DNA of 64,000 nucleotides from JAISDD01 sp031553935 (GTDB lineage Bacteria > Bacillota > Syntrophomonadia > Syntrophomonadales > Syntrophomonadaceae): contig JAVBKS010000012.1 in the NCBI GenBank assembly GCA_031553935.1, positions 1 to 64,000 on the forward strand, given 5' to 3'. Made by a program: the position numbers and the translations under genes. Under the pieces are notes generated by a model, which saw only the letters and a program-made list of their open reading frames with translations, ran no database searches and was not told the DNA's origin. Numbering within the stretch: position 1 is the stretch's first letter; each line of letters begins with the position of its first letter. Shown here one piece after another: positions 34,413-43,953 of the stretch.

Positions 34413-35380
34413 TTGTTATAAAATTCCTCATCCGGCAATAGATTAATCTCATTGCTGAATGTAGCTTGCAGTTCATGTAAAAAGAATTCAACCTCAGATT
34501 TACATGTATTTATCGGATGGTAATCAAACTCTATTCGCGTCAATGCTAATTTGATTATGGGTGCCGGGAGATTTAATTCTTCCTTAGAAAGTTCTATCGC
34601 TTCTTCTTGGTTTTCATTACTCCACGAAACGGACTTTGAAAAACAATCTGCGACCTGAAGGGTTATCTCAGGGTATTGATCCTTGAATTCCTTTCTGACA
34701 AATAGGCCATTTATCGGGAGTCTCGCCGGTTGTCCGGTAATATTGTGCCAATACTGCTGAAAATCAATTACTATTTGTTCCGGTTTATCAAGTGCGGCAG
34801 AAACAAAAGGTTCAGGCAGGGCAGCATATTCAATCTTGCCGGACTTAAAGAGTTGAACGATCTCTTGGGGCGCAGTGTATAAGATTTTCACATCGGTATC
34901 AGGTGTTAATCCTGCTTTAGTAATCGCATGTCTTAGAATCAAGTCAATGGTATTTCCCCGAGCCGGGGGAATGAAGACGCTTTTTCCTTTAAGTGAATGC
35001 ATATCCGAGTATTGCTCCGGATTAGCTGATAACATATAAAATAAACTCCAACCATGAACCCCCAACAAGGTTATATCTTTTTGTTGAGCATATAAACTGG
35101 CAGCCGATGTTATAGGCAAAACTGCGAAATCGGCATCGGAGTTAGCCAATTTAGCTACTACCTCATCATTGGTTTTCCAGTATTCTACCTTAATTGCGGG
35201 CTCATTGGTCAACTTGCCGTCGGCAAGAGCAATAATAGGTATAATTGTTGGCCCAGTAGGGTTAATAATGACAATTTCATTTAGGGAAGAGTTTTTATCA
35301 TTTGCCTTAAGAGAGCAACCAACCTGACTGAAGCAAATGACTGCCAGCAGTAAGAATACTAATGACTTATTAATTTTCAC
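34409..35380 (-). CDS. ABC transporter substrate-binding lipoprotein, NMT1/SsuA-like
   Basis: 323 residues. A hydrophobic signal ends in VGC with Cys22 as the probable lipidation site, although Gln at -3 makes the lipobox weak. The mature part follows the NMT1/THI5-like periplasmic-binding fold (IALADGKLTNE, DADFAVLPITSAASLY, GKSVFIPPARGNTIDLILR). Substrates of the family include sulfonates, nitrate, riboflavin-like and pyrimidine compounds. No riboswitch is seen upstream, so substrate identity is open. The operon abuts the hydrogenase maturation genes. Confidence 0.87.
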   Translation of the reverse strand: MKINKSLVFLLLAVICFSQVGCSLKANDKNSSLNEIVIINPTGPTIIPIIALADGKLTNEPAIKVEYWKTNDEVVAKLANSDADFAVLPITSAASLYAQQKDITLLGVHGWSLFYMLSANPEQYSDMHSLKGKSVFIPPARGNTIDLILRHAITKAGLTPDTDVKILYTAPQEIVQLFKSGKIEYAALPEPFVSAALDKPEQIVIDFQQYWHNITGQPARLPINGLFVRKEFKDQYPEITLQVADCFSKSVSWSNENQEEAIELSKEELNLPAPIIKLALTRIEFDYHPINTCKSEVEFFLHELQATFSNEINLLPDEEFYNK

Positions 35381-35436
35381 AATAAGGGCATCCTTTCATT
35401 AACCAAATAGTTTAATAATTACATTAACAAATTATT

Positions 35437-35457
35437 ATTGTTATTACTATTAACAAT
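35437..35457. promoter_or_regulatory. Inverted repeat upstream of the ABC importer
   Basis: ATTGTTA / TAACAAT arms with a 7-bp centre, 57 bp before the binding-protein start. The half-sites resemble those of clostridial Rex sites, but the spacing is one base too long, so a Rex call is not justified. The remaining 35381-35759 interval is AT-rich without a gene. Confidence 0.4.
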
Positions 35458-35669
35458 TATCGAATTCCTTAAAATAATTGATCAAACTATCATAAGAGGA
35501 TTTTTCTCATTAGTGCAGAAATATAATTATGTTCATCAGATAGTTAGTTTTTCCCAATTTTTTCTTTGGCAAGTATTATTAATAGAATTCTATACATTCC
35601 AATCGCAGTAAAAATAATCAAAATTTGTATGGATAAGTATTTTGATTTATAAGGTGCTTACATATACCC

Positions 35670-35698
35670 TTGAATGAAGATACTATATATGGTATGGT
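35670..35698 (+). promoter_or_regulatory. Candidate promoter of the GyrI-like gene
   Basis: TTGAAT, 17 bp, TATGGT (35693-35698), 62 bp before the ATG. Confidence 0.45.
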
Positions 35699-35759
35699 GA
35701 CAAAGAGACAAATTGACAATATTTCGTAAATGCAATGAAGAATAAGAATAGGTGTATAA

Positions 35760-36401
35760 ATGGTAAGAGAGAAGTTGGATTTCAAAAAGAAGCATAGAGA
35801 TCTTTATTTACCAAAACTCATGCCGATAGTGATAGATGTACCCAATATGTGTTTCGTAATGATAGACGGCAAGGGCGACCCCTATGGTGAAGAATACCAA
35901 AAGGCAGTTGCCCTTTTGTATGCCCTTTCTTATACAATAAAAAACAGTGGAAAAAAACTTAATGGTTATTACGATTTCCTAATTCCTCCGCTGGAAAGCT
36001 TATGGTGGGATGGTACTAATAATCAGGCAATAGAGTCACGGGGGCAGTGCAATTGGACGGTCATGATTCGTCAACCTGAATTCGTCGATGCTAATATACT
36101 TGCTTGGGCAAGGGAATTTACTGAGAAGAAAAAGCCAAATTGGGATTTCAAAAAAGTCAGGATGATGCATTATATTGAAGGTTTGTGTGTGCAAGCGCTT
36201 CATTATGGCCCCGAAAACAATGTCAATGAAACCATAGAAAAAATCGATGAATTCATTTTGGAAAATAGTTTGATTAAAATGGTAGGACAGGATCGCAAGT
36301 ACCATGAAATATATATTTCTGACCCGAATAAAATCAGCCCGGACAAAAGGAAAACTATAGTTAGAATTCCGGTAATTAAATCTCGTAATCCTGAGCAATA
36401 G
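35760..36401 (+). CDS. GyrI-like small-molecule-binding domain protein
   Basis: 213 residues. The N-terminal KLDF/KKKHRDLY stretch and the core PNMCFVMIDGKGDP…YQKAVALLYALSYTIK…YDFLIPPLESLWW match stand-alone GyrI-like proteins, common in Firmicutes. The fold binds hydrophobic ligands; some members are esterases or antagonise toxic compounds. AGGTG lies upstream. The AraC regulator at 5850 carries a related domain. Confidence 0.85.
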   Translation: MVREKLDFKKKHRDLYLPKLMPIVIDVPNMCFVMIDGKGDPYGEEYQKAVALLYALSYTIKNSGKKLNGYYDFLIPPLESLWWDGTNNQAIESRGQCNWTVMIRQPEFVDANILAWAREFTEKKKPNWDFKKVRMMHYIEGLCVQALHYGPENNVNETIEKIDEFILENSLIKMVGQDRKYHEIYISDPNKISPDKRKTIVRIPVIKSRNPEQ

Positions 36402-36457
36402 CTTCATTGCTGGCATCACGCTTGCATGGGCTTAATTTTTTATTACTAGGAGGACTC

Positions 36458-37021
36458 ATGAGCGTATATGACTTGTTATTAATTGCGCTTGGTTTATCAA
36501 TGGATGCTTTTGCTGTTTCTATATGCTTGGGCCTAACCTTATTTAATACCAGTTTTAGAAATACTTTTCTAATAGCATTTTCCTTTGGTTTCTTCCAAGC
36601 AATAATGCCCTTGATTGGCTTTTTCATCGGCGGCAGATTTTCTGATAAAATTATGGCTTTTGATCATTGGATTGCATTTGCCCTGCTAATAATAATTGGT
36701 TCTAAAATGATAATAGAAGGTTTCAAAGAAAAAGAATACTCTGAATTAGATTCAACCCTGAGTTTTAAAAGTTTGTTAGTCTTAGCGGTAGCAACCAGTA
36801 TTGATGCTTTAGCAGCAGGTATTTCCTTTGCTTTTTTAGAAATAAATATTTTTTCCGCGATTCTTAGAATTGGAGTGATTACCTTTATTCTATCGGTAAT
36901 TGGCGTTAAAATTGGCAGCAGAGTAGGGGAGAGATTCAATGCAAAAGCTGAAATTTTTGGAGGTTTTGTCTTGATTTTTATTGGCTCAAAAATTCTCCTT
37001 AGTCATATTGGTATCATTTAA
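36458..37021 (+). CDS. mntP: Manganese efflux pump MntP
   Basis: 187 residues, six hydrophobic segments arranged as two repeats, each with an aspartate motif: GLSMDAFAVSICLG and ATSIDALAAGISF. MntP exports Mn2+ across the cytoplasmic membrane. TAGGAGGACTC precedes the ATG at 36458; the frame opens 17 codons earlier without a ribosome site. I see no yybP-ykoY manganese riboswitch in the 56 bp after the preceding gene. Confidence 0.92.
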   Translation: MSVYDLLLIALGLSMDAFAVSICLGLTLFNTSFRNTFLIAFSFGFFQAIMPLIGFFIGGRFSDKIMAFDHWIAFALLIIIGSKMIIEGFKEKEYSELDSTLSFKSLLVLAVATSIDALAAGISFAFLEINIFSAILRIGVITFILSVIGVKIGSRVGERFNAKAEIFGGFVLIFIGSKILLSHIGII

Positions 37022-37063
37022 AACAGCAAATATCGTTAATTATTGATTGCAGAGTATTATCTA

Positions 37064-38173
37064 ATGGAAGTAGTGACTAATATCAAGAGAAAGTATTTCA
37101 TATTAACAAGTACATTTACTATTATTTTTTGTCTAATACCATATCTAAATGTATGGGCGACACCTATAGAAAATTTAGAAATCGCCTCCGGCGCAGCCAT
37201 ATTAATGGACGCAGAATCAGGTACAGTATTACTTGCAAAAAATATGAATACTCAAATGGAACCGGCTAGTATAACAAAAATTCTTACTGCTCTATTAGCT
37301 CTGGAACACTTTACGAAGCAAGAGAAGATTCTTATGAGCAGAGAAGCGGTTTTTTCGATTCCTCGCGGAGCATCGCATATCGCTCTGGAAGTAGATGAAG
37401 AAATCAGTATCGATCAAGCCTTATATGCGATAATGCTTGAATCAGCCAATGACGCTGCCAATGGAATCGCAGAGCACATAGGAGGCAGCCTTGACAATTT
37501 TGCTGTGATGATGAATCAGAGAGCAAATCAAATTGGAGCCAATAATACCCATTTCACTAATGCCCATGGATTACATGATTCCAATCATATTACCACCGCC
37601 TATGATATGGCGCTGATTGAAAGAGAAGCCCTCAAAAACCCCGATTTTCTTGCATACTCTAGTACCGCAACCTATACCATGCTGCCTACTAATATGCAGG
37701 AGGAGAATAGATTTTTTCATAATATGCATGCCATGATTAGGCCGCGGCCAGGTTACAATTATCCTTACCAAGGTACAATAAGTGGTAAAACCGGCTACAC
37801 TGCTGAAGCTGGCTACACATTAGTAACCGCTGTCAAAAGAAATGAGCGTACCCTGATTGCTGTAATTCTAAAAGCCTCAGGGGGAAAAGAAGCTTATACC
37901 GATTCCATCAAACTTTTCGATTATGGTTTTGCCTTGGATCAAGGACAGTTCAACCAATTAACAGTGCTTAGCACAACAAATGATAAAGAACAAATCAATC
38001 CTCCAGTAGCTGCGGCATCAACTTTCATGATTAGTGTTTTTAAAATCGCTAAAGTTTCTGCCTATGGGTTAGCGGGATTACTGGCAATTGCTTTTGCTAT
38101 TCGCTGGTTCAATTTAGGCAGGAGGAGACTTAGAAGGAACGATAGAATTCGGATACCATATAAGTTTAAATAA
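37064..38173 (+). CDS. D-alanyl-D-alanine carboxypeptidase (DacF/PBP5 family)
   Basis: 369 residues. A signal peptide (about 1-32) is followed by the serine peptidase S11 domain with Ser69-x-x-Lys72 (PASITK), SAN (ESANDAANG) and KTG (SGKTGYTAEAGYTL). A C-terminal hydrophobic segment and a very basic tail anchor it. It trims peptidoglycan pentapeptides; relatives act in vegetative growth or sporulation. An in-frame TTG at 37043 is possible, but neither start has a good ribosome site and the ATG gives a normal signal peptide. Confidence 0.9.
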   Translation: MEVVTNIKRKYFILTSTFTIIFCLIPYLNVWATPIENLEIASGAAILMDAESGTVLLAKNMNTQMEPASITKILTALLALEHFTKQEKILMSREAVFSIPRGASHIALEVDEEISIDQALYAIMLESANDAANGIAEHIGGSLDNFAVMMNQRANQIGANNTHFTNAHGLHDSNHITTAYDMALIEREALKNPDFLAYSSTATYTMLPTNMQEENRFFHNMHAMIRPRPGYNYPYQGTISGKTGYTAEAGYTLVTAVKRNERTLIAVILKASGGKEAYTDSIKLFDYGFALDQGQFNQLTVLSTTNDKEQINPPVAAASTFMISVFKIAKVSAYGLAGLLAIAFAIRWFNLGRRRLRRNDRIRIPYKFK

Positions 38174-38236
38174 GGCGCCGCGGAGATGGACATGTTGAAA
38201 GCATCCCCTACGACACCCGACTATAGCTCAAGATAC

Positions 38237-39124
38237 TTATTGATTAATAGATGAGGTTTTCTTAAAAGTCTGAGTAATCTCTTCGAATGCAGCCCGGTTT
38301 TGCTCGAAGGTTATAGTATCACAGACAAGAAAGATTTTGATTAAATGAGTTTCGGTTTCAAGATAAGTTGTTAAGTAGGTCATTTCTAAATCTTGAACAA
38401 TGACTTTAATCACATATTGCTCCGCCGGATATCCATCCAATTGAAATTTCTTGGCAAGTTCAGGTGAAAATGATGTAGTAATTATTTTAGTTGCCGAAAA
38501 ATCCATCTCAACGTACTTAGCCAGATCAATCAGACCTGCGGTTTGCTCTTTCCCAATAAACACCATGCCCGCCATTTCTTTTTGATTATCGTGAGTTGCG
38601 ATTAGTTGCGCCTTGAGTTGCTTTTGCATTTGCTCTTCTATTATCCAACCTTCAGGTAAATCTATATTATAAGGTAGCTCTTCAGCTAGGGCACTTTGAT
38701 AAATATGAACAGTGTATGTGGCAGAATCCCAAGCAACTTCTCCTCCGAAAGCTTCGCCGACGAAACGCAGTGGTGCCATCATGCGATCATTGACGATCTT
38801 CGCAGGTACAAGTATTGGTTTTACAGTTCCATTTATTGTGGGGGTAGTTGAACCTAAGGTTATTACAACGGTTATTATCCCGTCGCTTGCTGTAGCAGTT
38901 TGGGTAATGCTGTTCCAATCCACTTGAGCTCCCATGGCTTCAAAAATTCCCCGTAGTGGGACTAGAGTATTTCCGGAGTCAATGATTGGTGGCGAGTCGA
39001 AATTAAGCTCTTGATTATTCAGAAAAACCTTAATAGGGGGATGAGATGGGGCCTCAGCTGCAAGTGATAAAGGGGAAATAAATAAAAACATGATTCCGAC
39101 AATAATCGCTAAATATTTTCTCAT
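38237..39124 (-). CDS. Secreted copper-amine-oxidase N-terminal (stalk) domain protein
   Basis: 295 residues. Signal peptide about 1-23 (…SPLSLAAEA). Residues about 32-140 form the stalk domain, with the paired motifs TLVPLRGIFEAMGAQVDWN and MMAPLRFVGEAFGGEVAWDS. A C-terminal domain of about 140 residues begins at LPEGWIIEEQ and may be PsbP/DcrB-like. It is probably exported and cell-envelope associated; no enzyme activity is implied by the stalk domain. Confidence 0.82.
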   Translation of the reverse strand: MRKYLAIIVGIMFLFISPLSLAAEAPSHPPIKVFLNNQELNFDSPPIIDSGNTLVPLRGIFEAMGAQVDWNSITQTATASDGIITVVITLGSTTPTINGTVKPILVPAKIVNDRMMAPLRFVGEAFGGEVAWDSATYTVHIYQSALAEELPYNIDLPEGWIIEEQMQKQLKAQLIATHDNQKEMAGMVFIGKEQTAGLIDLAKYVEMDFSATKIITTSFSPELAKKFQLDGYPAEQYVIKVIVQDLEMTYLTTYLETETHLIKIFLVCDTITFEQNRAAFEEITQTFKKTSSINQ

Positions 39125-39305
39125 TTTTTTACCTCCAATACTTTGTTACGACTGTATATACAAATTATCGCATTTATCATATCATTTCATTAAGTTCACA
39201 AAAAGTGAAAAACTAGAAACAAAAACCAAGTGAGTCTCCAGTAGGGGAGAATAAAGAAAGGTAAAACGAGGGAGAAGGGCTTCCAAGCCTCACCTTTCAT
39301 AACTT

Positions 39306-40646
39306 TTATTTCTCACTTGCCAATGGAAAAAAATTCTTCTTCAAACTGGCGCGAAGTTCCCCGCGCAGGTCGGGATGAGATATGGCAATTAATTCATTAG
39401 CACGCTCAATCCTGGATTTGTACCTCAAGTTGGCGACACCGTATTCAGTAACCACGTACTGGGCATAAGTTCGGGGAACAGATACCGGTGAACCCAGCGG
39501 CAGATCCGGCACTATAGAAGAAACCCGTGAGCCATTTTCCAGCACCCGTGAAGAACTCACAAGTGTAATTCCTTTTCCACCCTGTGACCAGTAGGAGCCT
39601 ATCATAAAATCAAGCTGCCCCCCAGGACCACTGATCTGGGTATGGCCGAAACCCTCGGAATTGATTTGTCCACTGAGATCAACCAACAGGGCCATATTCA
39701 TGGCTACCATATTGGGATGCTGAGCAATGAATACTGGGTTATTAGTGTATGAGGAAGGGTAGAATTCGCAGGCGGGGTTTTCGCGCACATATTTGTACAT
39801 TTCTTCGTCTCCCATGCAAAAGGTAGCAACAGTAACTCCTTTATGCAATGGTTTGCGTTTATTGGTAACAATGCCTTTAGCCACCAGCTGCGGCAAACCT
39901 ATTGGAAACATTTCCGTAACTACTCCTAGATCTCGCTTACCCTCTAACCCGCTAACAACTGCTTCGGGTATTCCGCCTATGCCCATTTGAATGGTATCTC
40001 CATCATTGATTAAGTCAAGGACGTAAGCAGCTATACTTTTATCAGCTTCACTTGGCTGGCCTCTGCCAAAGGTAGGAATCGGAGTAGTGTTTTCTACGAA
40101 GTAATCAAATTCTGAGATGTGCATCCAGTTATTCCCGTATATTACCGGCATCTGATCATTAATTTCCCCAATTGTAACACGTAATTTGCCAGAGGCTCTT
40201 CCTTCCCTAATGACATCCATAATATAGAAATTGGTGAGCCCAAGGTTCACATAGCCATTTTCATTAGGTGGTCCTACCATCGCTATGAATACATCTGATT
40301 TATTCCATAACTTATCGGCTAGATCTGAGCTCATAACCGGATAAAAATCAGCCTGCTTGGCTTTGTTCATCTTCCGGCCGGTAGCCAGACTGAAAGCCGG
40401 CATATAATTGATATGGCCATCAAGTTTGCACATAAAATCCGGATCGTATAGTTTGCAGGGACGCAGTCCAATCGTATCTAGTATTCTAACATTTTGAAAT
40501 TCCTGGTAGCTGTCAAGGATAGCATCTATTATCGCAATTGAGGGAGATCCAACCGCCGGGCCAAAACATACCACATCACCTGATTTAACTTTTCCAGCGA
40601 CATCTTGAGTTGAGATAAGTTTTTTTTGATATTCCTTCTCGAACAT
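39306..40646 (-). CDS. Acetyl-CoA hydrolase/transferase family CoA-transferase (4-hydroxybutyrate/butyryl-CoA type)
   Basis: 446 residues. The N-terminal domain has SGDVVCFGPAVGSP and the C-terminal domain has QMGIGGIPEAV. The segment DLSGQINSEGFGHTQISGPGGQLDF carries the glutamate expected to form the enzyme-CoA thioester, as in 4-hydroxybutyrate and butyryl-CoA:acetate transferases. It exchanges CoA between acyl-CoA and acetate, useful for activating or releasing short fatty acids without ATP. It follows the pyrophosphatase gene on the same strand after a terminator. The exact acyl group is not predictable. Confidence 0.9.
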   Translation of the reverse strand: MFEKEYQKKLISTQDVAGKVKSGDVVCFGPAVGSPSIAIIDAILDSYQEFQNVRILDTIGLRPCKLYDPDFMCKLDGHINYMPAFSLATGRKMNKAKQADFYPVMSSDLADKLWNKSDVFIAMVGPPNENGYVNLGLTNFYIMDVIREGRASGKLRVTIGEINDQMPVIYGNNWMHISEFDYFVENTTPIPTFGRGQPSEADKSIAAYVLDLINDGDTIQMGIGGIPEAVVSGLEGKRDLGVVTEMFPIGLPQLVAKGIVTNKRKPLHKGVTVATFCMGDEEMYKYVRENPACEFYPSSYTNNPVFIAQHPNMVAMNMALLVDLSGQINSEGFGHTQISGPGGQLDFMIGSYWSQGGKGITLVSSSRVLENGSRVSSIVPDLPLGSPVSVPRTYAQYVVTEYGVANLRYKSRIERANELIAISHPDLRGELRASLKKNFFPLASEK

Positions 40647-40700
40647 ATAAGCTTTTCCTCCTTATGCAATTCTATTGATCCGTATTGTATTTAAATGGTT

Positions 40701-40736
40701 AAAAGGCTGGCGACAATTTAACTGATCGCCAGCCCT
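40701..40736 (-). terminator. Terminator after the membrane pyrophosphatase gene
   Basis: Perfect 9-bp stem GGCTGGCGA / TCGCCAGCC (40705-40713 with 40726-40734), followed on the minus strand by TTTT. Confidence 0.8.
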
Positions 40737-40767
40737 AAAAAAACAATGTTGGATAATAGGTCCTTTG

Positions 40768-43254
40768 CTACTTCTTATCTCCTGTGGGGATACGCATACT
40801 GTAGAATGAACGATAAACGAATATCAGAGCAATTACAATAAAAGCATATCCGAAGTAAGGGGCAACATCTCTAAATGCAGCTGAGATTGAAATCTCCATT
40901 GCTAGCAAACCAAATAGAGTTGTGAACTTAATTATTGGATTTAATGCAACTGATGAGGTATCTTTGAACGGGTCACCAACTGTATCACCAACAACAGTAG
41001 CTTCATGTAACATGGTGCCTTTTTCTTTTAGATCTACTTCAACTACTTTTTTAGCATTATCCCAGCAACCACCGGCATTAGCCATAAAGACCGCTTGGAA
41101 CAAACCAAAAACTGCTATTGAAATTAAATAGGCAACAAAAAATCCAACCGGTAAATTGCTAGTTGGGGTTTCTATTGAACTAGGTGCAGATAGAAAAGCG
41201 AAAGCTAGGGCAAAACTGAAAATGACTATAAAAATATTAAACATTCCTGATTGGGCGTATTGGGTACATATTTTCACAACTTCTTTTGAATTCTCGGTAC
41301 TAGCTTGCTGGCTAGCTTTTGATTCTAAATCGATATTGTTTTTAATATACTCTACTGCCCGATAAGCACCTGTAGTAACCGCTTGGGTGGAAGCTCCGGT
41401 AAACCAATAAATAACTGAACCACCACATAAGAAGCCAAGAATTGTATAGGGGTTTAGTAAATTAAGGATTTCTTGAGGTTCAACACCTAAAACTTGTTGG
41501 ATAACAAGTATCAATGAGAATATCATTGTAGTTGCGCCAACGACTGCAGTACCAATTAAAACTGGCTTGGCTGTTGCTTTAAATGTATTTCCAGCTCCAT
41601 CATTGGCTTCAAGATAGTGCTTGGCTTTTTCGAAATCGGGTTTAAAACCGAAATTCTTTTCGATGCTTTTTTCAATACCTGGTTGTTCTTCAATCAATGA
41701 AAGCTCATAGATTGATTGTGCATTGTCAGTAACCGGACCATAACTGTCAACAGCTATAGTAACTGGTCCCATTCCCAGCATACCAAATGCAACTAGACCA
41801 AAAGCGAACACGGATGGGAAGCTCATGATGGCTTCCAGCCCATAACCGCTGGCATAATAAGCACCAAACATGATAAATACAAACACCATGCCGATCCAGA
41901 AGCCGCTGAAATTACCGGCTACTAAACCGGATAGAATATTTAGTGAAGGGCCGCCTTCTCGTGATGCTTTTACAACCTCAGCAACATGCAAGGAATGCGG
42001 ACTGGTGAAGATTTTCGTAAATTCAGGAATCAAAGCCGCGGCGAGGGTTCCGAAACTTACAATTAGAGACAATATGAACCATAACTTAGTAAGGGGAGTC
42101 ACGACTGGAGAGCCTGGCCCAATAATAAAATAGCTTACAGCAAAAGTTACTAGTATCGAAATTATTGAGGTAATCCAAACTAAGCTGGTTAATGGAGCTT
42201 CAAAGTCGAAATCGTCTTTGTTGCCAAAGCGCGATTGACTGTAGGCCTTATTAATGTAAAAAGAAACAATGGATGTAATAACCATGAGAACTCTAATAAC
42301 GAAAATCCAAGTTAACATGGTAGTTTGTAATGCTGGAGCTACAGCTAGTACAATGAAAGTAACCAAAGCTACTCCAGTTACGCCGTAGGTTTCGAAACCG
42401 TCTGCAGTTGGCCCTACGCTATCACCGGCATTATCTCCGCAGCAATCGGCAATAACTCCAGGATTCCGAGGGTCATCTTCTTTGATACCGAAAACGATTT
42501 TCATTAAATCGGCTCCGATGTCAGCAATTTTCGTAAATATTCCTCCGGCAATACGTAGCGCACTTGCTCCTAAGGATTCACCAATCGCAAAACCAATAAA
42601 GCTTGCACCTGCCAAATGGCTAGGGACATATAAGAGGATTATCAGCATCATTATCAATTCAACACAAACTAATAAGACACCGATGCTCATTCCGGCATCT
42701 AGAGCAATATTAAGCAGTTTTAAGGGCTTTCTTTCTAGAGCGGAAAAAGCAGTGCGGCTATTTGCGAGTGTATTCATTCTAATCCCGTACCACGCAACAA
42801 TGTAAGAGCCTAAGATACCAATAACGGTCCACATAAGAATGAATAAAACGCCACCGGTAGAAGTGTGTTGCAGGAAGCCAAAATAAAAAGCAATACAAAT
42901 GCCGATGAAGGCAAATAAAATTGCAATGAATTTTCCTTGCTGAATTAGGTATGTTTTACAAGTTTCATAAATAATTTGGGCTACATCAAGCATTGATTGA
43001 TGAGCAGTAAGCTTTCTAACCTTTAAGAACTGGTAATACCCGAACACCATACCGAGCAAACAAACAATTATTCCGAAAAAGAGTAAATTGTGCTGGCTGG
43101 GATGCAATGCAGGGATTACTAAATTTGCTTCGCTTGCGGAAGCCATAAGAGGAGTCGCTAGAATGGTCCCCAGAGTTAAAGCGCTAAGCATTAATAGTTT
43201 TCTTATAAAACTCGCACCATTTCCAGAGGAAACAAATTGATGACTCAGATTCAC
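40768..43254 (-). CDS. hppA: Membrane-bound pyrophosphatase, divergent H+/Na+-pump subgroup
   Basis: 828 residues from GTG, larger than the common 650-750. An extra N-terminal hydrophobic stretch may be a signal (about 18-41), and roughly 16 membrane segments follow. Active-site motifs are present in variant form: ADIGADLMKIVFGIKEDDPRNP and DNAGDSVGPTADGFETYG, and near the end DTVGDPFKDTS. The segment GNTFKAT has Lys where K+-dependent enzymes have Ala, predicting K+ independence. It couples PPi hydrolysis to ion pumping and would recover energy from acyl-CoA ligases. Confidence 0.93.
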   Translation of the reverse strand: MNLSHQFVSSGNGASFIRKLLMLSALTLGTILATPLMASASEANLVIPALHPSQHNLLFFGIIVCLLGMVFGYYQFLKVRKLTAHQSMLDVAQIIYETCKTYLIQQGKFIAILFAFIGICIAFYFGFLQHTSTGGVLFILMWTVIGILGSYIVAWYGIRMNTLANSRTAFSALERKPLKLLNIALDAGMSIGVLLVCVELIMMLIILLYVPSHLAGASFIGFAIGESLGASALRIAGGIFTKIADIGADLMKIVFGIKEDDPRNPGVIADCCGDNAGDSVGPTADGFETYGVTGVALVTFIVLAVAPALQTTMLTWIFVIRVLMVITSIVSFYINKAYSQSRFGNKDDFDFEAPLTSLVWITSIISILVTFAVSYFIIGPGSPVVTPLTKLWFILSLIVSFGTLAAALIPEFTKIFTSPHSLHVAEVVKASREGGPSLNILSGLVAGNFSGFWIGMVFVFIMFGAYYASGYGLEAIMSFPSVFAFGLVAFGMLGMGPVTIAVDSYGPVTDNAQSIYELSLIEEQPGIEKSIEKNFGFKPDFEKAKHYLEANDGAGNTFKATAKPVLIGTAVVGATTMIFSLILVIQQVLGVEPQEILNLLNPYTILGFLCGGSVIYWFTGASTQAVTTGAYRAVEYIKNNIDLESKASQQASTENSKEVVKICTQYAQSGMFNIFIVIFSFALAFAFLSAPSSIETPTSNLPVGFFVAYLISIAVFGLFQAVFMANAGGCWDNAKKVVEVDLKEKGTMLHEATVVGDTVGDPFKDTSSVALNPIIKFTTLFGLLAMEISISAAFRDVAPYFGYAFIVIALIFVYRSFYSMRIPTGDKK

Positions 43255-43953
43255 TAATTATCAACCCGCTTTCATAATACTATAAGTGATGAATAAACTA
43301 TCATCCTTAAAAATACAAAATTATACAATCGCCATTAGTGTACTAAACAATTATTCCCTCCTTATGCCTCGAGATATACGTTGTATCCTGAGGTAATATT
43401 AATGCAGACAAAAAAACTAACGATGTATTTCTAAACAGGATCAGTAATGCGAGGTTTGCTGTCTGATTAGGATACATTGCAGATTTTCAATGTCTACATT
43501 GGCTGAGCTATTATTCTGTCTCCATAGTATAACTGAAAAACTGGCTTGAATAAATACTTTTGAAGAAAATCATACCTTTAAATCTATATTTTAAGCTATT
43601 GTCCTTAGGAAAGGTTTATGCAAATAATGAAGTATTAAGGAAAGCAAAAATATTTGAACAATTATTCATGACTAAAAGTTGGCCAGCTAATAATTGGCAT
43701 TTATAATTGGAATTTAATGGCTATTGCTATCAAACTGTGAAGTTTTCGATACTGAATATGATAGCTGCTTTTATATCTCTTAGATATTTATTATAATAAT
43801 TAGATTGATATGAAATAAATACTTGAAGGATAATTATCTGTTTTATTGAATACAAGTAATAATGGTTTATGAAGTTAACGAAATACTTTTGAATATATTT
43901 AGTAGCTGCTTGGTGAATTTTGATTCGGATCAATAGAATGTGGAGGCGATAAA
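43255..43953. other. AT-rich intergenic region
   Basis: About 700 bp between the divergent hppA and the acidic-protein gene. I see no gene with a ribosome site and no RNA family. An AT-driven open frame at 43730-43933 on the minus strand is rejected. The hppA promoter should be here, but no clean -35/-10 pair stands out. Confidence 0.5.

Noticed and set aside
36402..36457. Manganese (yybP-ykoY) riboswitch before mntP
   Set aside because: The gap is only 56 bp and lacks the conserved elements.
43730..43933. 67-codon minus-strand frame in the AT-rich gap
   Set aside because: Ile/Tyr/Asn-rich translation typical of AT-rich non-coding DNA; no ribosome site.
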